Positions 8,390-12,818 of a stretch of DNA of 12,818 nt are shown here, in pieces (position 1 is the stretch's first letter; every line of letters starts with the position of its first letter). Position numbers and translations under genes: made by a program. This DNA is from JAHJQQ01 sp964458835 (lineage in GTDB: Bacteria > Pseudomonadota > Gammaproteobacteria > Thiohalobacterales > Thiohalobacteraceae). The stretch is from contig CAYWKV010000075.1 of NCBI GenBank assembly GCA_964458835.1, forward strand, positions 1 to 12,818, written 5' to 3'. The notes below the pieces were generated by a model. The model saw only the letters and a program-made list of their open reading frames with translations. It did no database searches and had not been told where the DNA came from.

Positions 8390-9352
8390 TCAGGCGTAGA
8401 CATGCTCCGTGAGCGTCTCCGCCGCCGGCCAGGCGCTGGCCTGCGCAAAGGCCGCGGCGTCGGCGATGCGCGTCCGGACCCGTTCCGCCATGGCGTGCAG
8501 GCCCGCGGCATCGGTCAGGCCCCTGGCCAGCAGCCATTCGCGCAGCAGCAGGATCGGGTCGCGCGCCTGCCAGTGTCTGAGCTCGGCCGGATCCACATAG
8601 GCTTGGTCGTCGGGCTCGAAATGGCCGCGCAGCCGGTAGGTCACCAGCTCGAGAAACTGTGGTTGTCCGGTCGCGCGGATCTTCGTCACCGCCTGTTCGG
8701 CGGCGGCCTGCACGGCCCCGACGTCGTTGCCGTCGACCCGCTGGGTCTCGAGGCCATGGCCGCGCGCCCAGGCGGAGATCGCCTCCTCGGTCATGGTCTC
8801 GCGGCGGTGCACGAAGGCCTGCCACTGGTTGTTCTCGCACACGAACAGCAGCGGCAGCTGCCATTGCACGGCCAGGTTGAGTGCCTCGTGGAAGATGCCC
8901 TCGCAGGCGGCGCCGTCGCCGAAGAACACGGCGGTGACGGCACCGGGCTCGCCCTGGCCCATCTTCTGTGCGAGCGCCACGCCGGGCGCCATCGACAGCT
9001 CACCGCCGACGATGGTGGAAGTCAGCACCACGCCCAGATCCTGCACCGAGATATGCAGGCTGCCGCTGCGGCCGCCGCAGTAGCCGTCGACGCGGCCGAG
9101 TACCTCGGCCATCAACCGGCCGGGATCGGCGCCGCGCGCCAGCAGATGCGCCGCGCTGCGGTGGTTGGTGAGGATGCGGTCGCGCGCCTGCAGCGCGTCG
9201 ATCACGCCCACCGCGCAGGCCTCCTGGCCGACGCTGGTGCAGGTGCCGGGCGCGCCGCCGTGCTGCAGTTCCACCAGCCGTTCCTCGCAGGCGCGGATGA
9301 GCAGCATGGTCTCGAGCTGGCGCAGGCGTGGATGAAGGGTATGGTCACTCAT
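8390..9352 (-). CDS. 2-oxoacid dehydrogenase E1 component, alpha subunit
   Basis: A 320-residue thiamine-diphosphate-binding subunit, partner of the beta subunit encoded next to it. The diphosphate-binding motif is complete: GDG at 145-147 (AVFFGDGAACEGIFHEALNL) to NN at 174-175 (VCENN). Other family signatures are TSVGQEACAVG (39-49), NHRSAAHLLARG (63-74) with the active-site histidines, GYCGGRSGSLH (90-100) and YRLRGHFEPDD (239-249). The length agrees with the short bacterial AcoA/PdhA type. GAGGA at 9361-9365, eight bases before the ATG, fixes the start. The frame itself stays open to 9694 inside the cytochrome gene. The cytochrome c gene is 62 bases upstream on the same strand, so the three genes are likely co-transcribed. 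No lipoyl E2 or flavin E3 lies in the window. Confidence 0.94.
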   Translation of the reverse strand: MSDHTLHPRLRQLETMLLIRACEERLVELQHGGAPGTCTSVGQEACAVGVIDALQARDRILTNHRSAAHLLARGADPGRLMAEVLGRVDGYCGGRSGSLHISVQDLGVVLTSTIVGGELSMAPGVALAQKMGQGEPGAVTAVFFGDGAACEGIFHEALNLAVQWQLPLLFVCENNQWQAFVHRRETMTEEAISAWARGHGLETQRVDGNDVGAVQAAAEQAVTKIRATGQPQFLELVTYRLRGHFEPDDQAYVDPAELRHWQARDPILLLREWLLARGLTDAAGLHAMAERVRTRIADAAAFAQASAWPAAETLTEHVYA

Positions 9353-9360
9353 CGGGATGT

Positions 9361-9365
9361 TCCTC
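9361..9365 (-). promoter_or_regulatory. Ribosome binding site of E1 alpha
   Basis: GAGGA on the minus strand, eight bases before the ATG at 9352. It selects the MSDHTLHP start over longer readings that run back into the cytochrome gene. Confidence 0.8.
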
Positions 9366-9414
9366 GTCGCAGCGGGTTTCGCGTCATACCGGTGTTCGGC
9401 CGACGCCGCTCGTA

Positions 9415-9915
9415 TCACTTCAGCGCCTGCTGTTGCGGCAGGTTCTTCGGGGTGAAGTCGACATACGGCGTCGTCACCGCCATGCCCGGTGGCGCCGCCT
9501 GCGGGGCCGGCCTGCCGGCGGGACCCGCCGCGCGGATATAGCGGTAGATGGCGCGCAGATCCTCGTCGTGCATGTCGCGCAGATTGAACCAGGGCATGGG
9601 CGGGCGCGTCTGCCGGCGTGCGTGCACGAGCCATTGGGCCTCGGTGAACTGCTGCAGCTTGAGGCGCAGGTTCGCGGGATAGGTCGTACCCCACGGCCCC
9701 TGGAAGCCGACCTCGCTACCGGTCAGCCAGAGCGCTTCCGGCACCGTGCCGTCCTTCATGTAGCCCGGTGTGTGGCAGTCGTTGCAGCCGCTGGTCGCGA
9801 CCAGGTAGCGCCCGCGCTCGATCATCCGCGCAGCGGACGGATCGGCGGCGATGCTAGGGGTAGGAATCGCTGTAAGCGATAGCAGCAGGGAATACAGCAG
9901 TCCGTTGGTGTTCAT
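9415..9915 (-). CDS. Periplasmic monohaem cytochrome c
   Basis: A 166-residue exported electron carrier. Residues 1-23 form a signal peptide (hydrophobic LLYSLLLSLTAIP, cleavage likely near SIA/AD). One haem attachment site, CNDCH, lies at 44-48 in the context RGRYLVATSGCNDCHTPGY. M107 in TRPPMPWFN is the best candidate for the distal iron ligand, followed by the conserved last helix DEDLRAIYRYIR (117-128) of class I cytochromes. The Pro/Ala-rich tail ending in TPYVDFTPKNLP is typical of one family of small uncharacterised cytochromes often seen near dehydrogenases. AAGGAG at 9922-9927 on the minus strand, six bases from the ATG, supports the start. It heads the probable unit with E1 alpha and beta. 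It is periplasmic while E1 is cytoplasmic, so direct electron transfer between them is not implied. Confidence 0.92.
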   Translation of the reverse strand: MNTNGLLYSLLLSLTAIPTPSIAADPSAARMIERGRYLVATSGCNDCHTPGYMKDGTVPEALWLTGSEVGFQGPWGTTYPANLRLKLQQFTEAQWLVHARRQTRPPMPWFNLRDMHDEDLRAIYRYIRAAGPAGRPAPQAAPPGMAVTTPYVDFTPKNLPQQQALK

Positions 9916-9969
9916 GGCGGTCTCCTTGGCACGGTATCGTTTTGGGTGTGCGGGAGAGCCTAGTCCTGT

Positions 9970-9983
9970 ACGCCGGACGGCGT
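9970..9983. promoter_or_regulatory. Perfect 6-2-6 palindrome upstream of the cytochrome gene
   Basis: ACGCCG-GA-CGGCGT lies about 55 bases before the cytochrome start, beside an AT-rich patch around 9984-10020 that could hold its promoter. It could be a regulator binding site. There is no T run, so it is unlikely to be a terminator. A palindrome this short can also arise by chance in GC-rich DNA. Confidence 0.3.
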
Positions 9984-10085
9984 TGCTAAATCTTGGCTCA
10001 GGGATCCTTAAAATTTCGCTAAGCGGAGACGGAGGCGGCCAGAAGGCGATCCGGCGCCGGGTGGAGGCGGGAGGGGCGTGGTGCT

Positions 10086-10649
10086 TCAGTCGTAGCCGTA
10101 GAGCCAGCGGGTCTCGCGGTCTGCCACGTTGCGCACCGTGTGCACGGCATGGCGCGGGATGAACAGTTCGTCGCCGGGCTCCAGGGTATAGCGCACATCA
10201 TGCATCTCCACCTCCAGGCGGCCCTCCATCACGGTCACCAGTTCGTTGGTATCGTGGGCATAGTCGCGCCATTCCTGCCCGGGCGGATCGGTGAACGGGG
10301 CGCAGGAATAGCCCTGCTCCGCCCAGTCACGGTACACCTCGCCATAGTCCACGGGCAGGCGGAACTTGCGGCGCAGCACGTATTCCTCGGTGTCGGCCGG
10401 TGGGTGGATGCGGCCGGTGAGCATGCCGTACAGGCGGTCCTTGAGCTGCACGCGCCGGCGTTTCAGGTCCTCGGTGTAATCGTCGGACGGCGTCTCGATC
10501 TCCTGTTCGATGCGCAGGACCTCGTTGTCCACGGACTGGTATTCCTCGTACAGATGGCGGAACTCGGGGGTCGACTGCTTGAGTTCGTGGATGCGGTGCT
10601 TGAGCCGCGGAAACTCGTGCGCCAAGTCGCGATGGTGCTGGAGATCCAT
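10086..10649 (-). CDS. YdcH-like (DUF465) / cupin fusion protein
   Basis: A 187-residue soluble protein in two parts. Residues 1-78 read like the small helical YdcH/DUF465 family (HEFPRLKHRIHELKQSTPEF, LYEEYQSVDNEVLRIEQEIE, LKRRRVQLKDRLYGML), which normally makes up a whole protein of about 75 residues. Residues about 115-187 form a single cupin barrel. H132 and E136 (AHDTNELVTVMEGRLEV) cover the first cupin motif with one histidine of the usual HxH pair missing, and PGDELFIPRHAVHTVRN at 158-174 is the second, with H170 and N174. A metal site is likely but the ligand set is reduced. The start at MDLQHH is set by AGGAGG (10656-10661). The frame extends 25 codons further with no family support. 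It is on the same strand as the cytochrome, 170 bases upstream of it, and divergent from the next gene. Confidence 0.88.
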   Translation of the reverse strand: MDLQHHRDLAHEFPRLKHRIHELKQSTPEFRHLYEEYQSVDNEVLRIEQEIETPSDDYTEDLKRRRVQLKDRLYGMLTGRIHPPADTEEYVLRRKFRLPVDYGEVYRDWAEQGYSCAPFTDPPGQEWRDYAHDTNELVTVMEGRLEVEMHDVRYTLEPGDELFIPRHAVHTVRNVADRETRWLYGYD

Positions 10650-10655
10650 GGCCTG

Positions 10656-10661
10656 CCTCCT
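10656..10661 (-). promoter_or_regulatory. Ribosome binding site of the YdcH-cupin gene
   Basis: A perfect AGGAGG on the minus strand, six bases before the ATG at 10649. It favours this ATG over an upstream start at 10724. Confidence 0.85.
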
Positions 10662-10767
10662 CGGTTGGTGGGGATCCGTTTCAGTGTGGTCCGCGTGCAC
10701 CGGCAAGGCAATGCGCCCCGTCAAGGCGGCCCTTGGTCATCGCGTGGAGGTGTCGTAAAGTCGCGGC

Positions 10768-11121
10768 ATGGATGGAACTGCCGACAACGACAACGGTCCG
10801 GGCCCGGTCTGCACGCTGCCACGGGCGGCGGATCTGTCGGGGGTGACGGTGATCACCCTCGATCCGGACCCGCGGCCGGCCGACTACCGGGCGGCCATGC
10901 GGCTCGCGGAGCGTGAGGCGGAGGCGCGCCTCGGCGATGCCATGCTGCTGTCGTGGTACGACCGTGACCGCGATTTCGAATCGCCGCAACACGCCAGCGA
11001 ATGCCATCAGGACAGTGCGGTGCCGGGCTACGTGGACTATGGCATCCATCACGGCGCGACACTCATGATCGACATCGGCCGGGGGCGGTTCGTGTTCTTC
11101 TATCTGCCGGTCGCGCTCTGA
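10768..11121 (+). CDS. Small uncharacterised protein, DUF5619/AF1514-like
   Basis: A 117-residue cytoplasmic protein with no signal peptide or membrane segment. After a polar N-terminus it has a helix with AAMRLAEREAEARLG (42-56), then LLSWYDRDRDFESP (60-73), ASECHQDSAVPGYVDYGIHH (76-95), and a last strand pair GATLMIDIGRGRFVFFY (96-112). The order helix, SWYD, Cys-containing turn, GY, terminal FVFFY matches my memory of the AF1514-like DUF5619 family, whose function is unknown. H75, C79, H80, H94 and H95 are clustered and could bind metal, which is inference. An in-frame TAA at 10756-10758 fixes the ATG. A GGAGG at 10746-10750 is 17 bases away, farther than usual. It is divergent from the cupin gene. 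Confidence 0.75.
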   Translation: MDGTADNDNGPGPVCTLPRAADLSGVTVITLDPDPRPADYRAAMRLAEREAEARLGDAMLLSWYDRDRDFESPQHASECHQDSAVPGYVDYGIHHGATLMIDIGRGRFVFFYLPVAL

Positions 11122-11200
11122 CGTCCGGTCGCGTCCGGCATTGCGGCGTGTGCCGCCGCGCGGTGCGGTATCATGGTCCGACATTCGGCATCGGAGCGGC

Positions 11201-11207
11201 GAGGTGG
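11201..11207 (+). promoter_or_regulatory. Ribosome binding site of the DUF3014 gene
   Basis: GAGGTGG, seven bases before the ATG at 11215. It selects MKRYSL, which leads directly into a membrane segment, over an ATG at 11173 that would add 14 polar residues. Confidence 0.75.
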
Positions 11208-11214
11208 CTGGCGC

Positions 11215-12066
11215 ATGAAACGTTATTCGCTTTGGGCAGTGCTGTTACTGGTGGCGGTGCTCGCGGTGGTTGCCTATCTCCAGTTCCGGGAAATGCCGCG
11301 TGAGATGCCCGAGGTGATTCCGGCGGAGCCGGTGCCGGAGGCCACGGCCGAGCCGCGCTATCCCATTCCTGCGCCCGCTGCAGAGGCCGGTGCGGACCCG
11401 GATGCGGCGCCGGAGGCTGGCGAGGGCGCCGTTGTCGGGGGTGAGCCGCCGGCCGCGGCCGAGCCGCTGCCGGCGCTGAACCAGAGCGATCCGCCGCTCC
11501 TGGACGCGCTGGCCGGCATCCTGGGTGCCGACCCGTTGCGTGAGCTGTTTCAGCTCGACGAGTTCGTGCGCCGCTTGGTGGTCACTGTCGACAACCTCCC
11601 GCGCAGGAAACTGCCGCGCCGGCAGCTGGTGGCGAAACCGGTCGCGGGGATGTTCGTCACGTATCCGGCCGACGGCGACGCGTGGACGATCAGCCCGGAC
11701 AACGCCGCGCGCTACGCGCCCTACGTACGGCTGGCGACGGCGGTGGACGCCGGGCACCTGGCGGCGTTCTATGTGCGCTACTACCCGCTGTTCCAGGAGG
11801 CCTATGCGGAACTGGGCTATCCCGACGCGTATTTCAACGACCGCCTGGTCGAGGTGATCGATCATCTGCTGGAGACGCCGGAGGTGGAGGGTCCCATCCG
11901 GCTGGTGCGCCCGCACGTGTTCTATCAGTACGCCGACCCTGAGCTGGAGGCGCTGTCAGCGGGACAGAAGACGCTGCTCCGCATGGGCAGCGCCCATGCG
12001 GCGGAGATCAAGGCCATGCTGCGGTCGCTGCGCGACGCGGTAACGCGCGGAACGACAGCGGATTGA
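11215..12066 (+). CDS. Membrane-anchored DUF3014 protein
   Basis: A 283-residue protein of unknown function. Residues 6-21 (LWAVLLLVAVLAVVAY) are a single membrane anchor after a short MKRYS cytoplasmic end, so the bulk should face the periplasm. Residues about 27-90 are a Pro/Ala/Glu-rich linker. Residues about 92-275 are the DUF3014 domain: LLDALAGILGADPLRELFQL (95-114), EFVRRLVVTVDNLPRRKLPR (116-135), ARYAPYVRLATAVDAG (165-180), FYVRYYPLFQEAYAELGYPD (185-204), FNDRLVEVIDHLLETPEV (207-224) and a C-terminal helix. Length and order are usual for the family in gammaproteobacteria. It follows the DUF5619-like gene by 93 bases on the same strand, but each has its own start signal and no shared role is evident. 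Repeat element B follows at 12126. Confidence 0.88.
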   Translation: MKRYSLWAVLLLVAVLAVVAYLQFREMPREMPEVIPAEPVPEATAEPRYPIPAPAAEAGADPDAAPEAGEGAVVGGEPPAAAEPLPALNQSDPPLLDALAGILGADPLRELFQLDEFVRRLVVTVDNLPRRKLPRRQLVAKPVAGMFVTYPADGDAWTISPDNAARYAPYVRLATAVDAGHLAAFYVRYYPLFQEAYAELGYPDAYFNDRLVEVIDHLLETPEVEGPIRLVRPHVFYQYADPELEALSAGQKTLLRMGSAHAAEIKAMLRSLRDAVTRGTTAD

Positions 12067-12125
12067 GCGTGGCTTCGCCAGACAGGGGCGGGTTGGCCGC
12101 GCGGGCACTTGCTCAAACCCTTCCT

Positions 12126-12251
12126 GGCCACGGAACCACGGAATGACACGGAAGGCGGTCATCGCGTAAACCCGGGATCATCGCAGCGGGGTCAGGTCTT
12201 CGGGTTTTTACAATAAGCTTTTTTCCGTGTCGTTCCGTGGATTCCGTGGCC
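12126..12251. repeat. 126-bp inverted-repeat element, copy B
   Basis: The left arm starts GGCCACGGAACCACGG at 12126 and the right arm ends CCGTGGATTCCGTGGCC at 12251. The arms pair with one T missing on the left. Inside is a second nested pair, GTAAACCCG (12166-12174) with CGGGTTTTTAC (12201-12211). The arms are nearly those of copy A at 4880-5005 and the total length is identical, while the centres are unrelated. It lies between convergent genes, where a transcript could fold into a long hairpin and act as a terminator. Confidence 0.85.
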
Positions 12252-12298
12252 AAGACGGGTTTAACTAGTGATCTTTACCAAACCGTTTGACATGGCTC

Positions 12299-12312
12299 TG
12301 TAGGAGCGGGCT
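12299..12312 (+). repeat. Partial REP sequence
   Basis: TGTAGGAGCGGGCT matches the first half of the REP copy at 7104, but the pairing GCCCGC half is absent. It is a truncated copy lying downstream of both convergent genes. Confidence 0.6.
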
Positions 12313-12345
12313 GAAGGCGAGGCGTCCGCCGGTGGCAGGGGCGGC

Positions 12346-12818
12346 TCATTCGCCGCGCAGCAGACTCCGGAGTCGCGTGCGCATGTCGAGCAGCGCGGGA
12401 TTGCCCGGATCGCTGGCCAGGCCGAGCTGAATGCTGCGGTAGGCCGCCTGCACATCACCGTTGCGCCATTCGTAGTCGGCGCGCTCGGCGTACAGGCGGC
12501 CGAGCCGGGCGCGCTCCCCGGGCGGGAGCCGGTCGGAGGTGTCGCGGCGGTCGGGCGTGGCCTTCGCCGCCTCCGTCCTGATGTCCGTCCCTGCCGGCGG
12601 TGCCGCCCCGGTCTCCGCGGCCGGGTTGGCGGTGGTGCCGGCGGCGTCCGGTGGTGCCGTTTCCGGGGCGGCCGCGCTGTCCTGCGGCGCCATCTCCGGC
12701 TGGACTTCTTTCTCCCCTCGTGCGGTAGCCGGCGGCGCGGTGTCGGGCGGGGGTGACGCCGCGGCCGGTTCAGCCACGGGCGCTGCCGGGGCTGCGTCTA
12801 CCGGAGCGGGGGCGGCGG
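12346..12818 (-). CDS. C-terminal part of a Pro/Ala-rich, TPR-like protein
   Basis: The gene enters from the right edge, so its start is outside the window and only about the last 156 residues are seen. The visible N-terminal two thirds are Pro/Ala/Thr/Glu-rich with no hydrophobic segment, a flexible linker composition. The last 50 residues form helices: ERARLGRLYAERADYEWRNG, DVQAAYRSIQLGLASDPGNP and ALLDMRTRLRSLL. The spacing of A, Y, L and the ending DPGNP resemble one to two tetratricopeptide-type repeats. A GTG at 12777 could be read as a start, but the frame stays open to the edge with the same composition and no ribosome binding site there, so I treat it as internal. What the missing N-terminus holds, perhaps a membrane anchor, cannot be told. 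Confidence 0.7.
   Translation of the reverse strand, partial: AAPAPVDAAPAAPVAEPAAASPPPDTAPPATARGEKEVQPEMAPQDSAAAPETAPPDAAGTTANPAAETGAAPPAGTDIRTEAAKATPDRRDTSDRLPPGERARLGRLYAERADYEWRNGDVQAAYRSIQLGLASDPGNPALLDMRTRLRSLLRGE

Noticed and set aside
7299..10649. New defence or toxin-antitoxin system around the cupin, cytochrome and E1 genes
   Set aside because: All four proteins have ordinary metabolic or housekeeping signatures, and none carries a nuclease, reverse transcriptase, protease or toxin motif.
12287..12292. Perfect TTGACA box on the plus strand
   Set aside because: The base pairs 17 downstream do not resemble a -10 box, and the only gene downstream is on the opposite strand.
12261..12458. 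Minus-strand 65-codon frame near the right edge
   Set aside because: It overlaps the TPR-like gene in a different frame and crosses the truncated REP. The sequence is Ser/Ala/Arg-rich with no family likeness.

Overview
The window is a high-GC stretch of bacterial chromosome, most likely from a gammaproteobacterium. That is inferred from three things: a monomeric NADP isocitrate dehydrogenase, a DUF3014 protein, and REP-type palindromes of the TGTAGGAGCGGGC kind. The species cannot be named from sequence alone. I found no rRNA, tRNA, CRISPR array, transposase, phage gene or plasmid gene. A 10-base run of N (7150-7159) and an adjacent 17-C tract show this is an imperfectly closed assembly.

Layout. 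At 88-1269 (minus) lies a membrane-bound diguanylate cyclase, divergent from a class I SAM methyltransferase at 1506-2108 (plus). A 414-base stretch without an intact gene follows and may hold a gene relic. Monomeric isocitrate dehydrogenase is at 2523-4754 (minus). The divergent spacer 4755-5238 carries a 126-bp inverted-repeat element (copy A). Next is a translationally coupled plus-strand pair: a small flavin-type split-barrel protein (5239-5739) and a split-barrel/GAF/winged-helix-like protein (5736-7082). A REP doublet containing the assembly gap separates this pair from a convergent minus-strand cluster. That cluster, read from its upstream end, comprises a YdcH-cupin fusion (10086-10649), a periplasmic cytochrome c (9415-9915), and E1 alpha (8390-9352) and E1 beta (7299-8297) of a thiamine-diphosphate 2-oxoacid dehydrogenase. 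Divergent from the cupin gene are a small DUF5619-like protein (10768-11121) and a membrane-anchored DUF3014 protein (11215-12066). A second 126-bp inverted-repeat element (copy B) follows, then the C-terminal end of a Pro/Ala-rich protein that runs off the window.

How it fits together. The isocitrate dehydrogenase and the E1 pair are central carbon metabolism. The cytochrome, E1 alpha and E1 beta look like one transcription unit, but no E2 or E3 gene is in the window, so the substrate (pyruvate, acetoin or branched-chain 2-oxoacids) cannot be fixed. The split-barrel/GAF pair looks like a small-molecule or redox sensing unit. The features I consider most worth following are the two equal-length palindromic elements, the split-barrel/GAF/winged-helix pair, and the YdcH-cupin fusion. 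I did not find a convincing new defence or mobile system.
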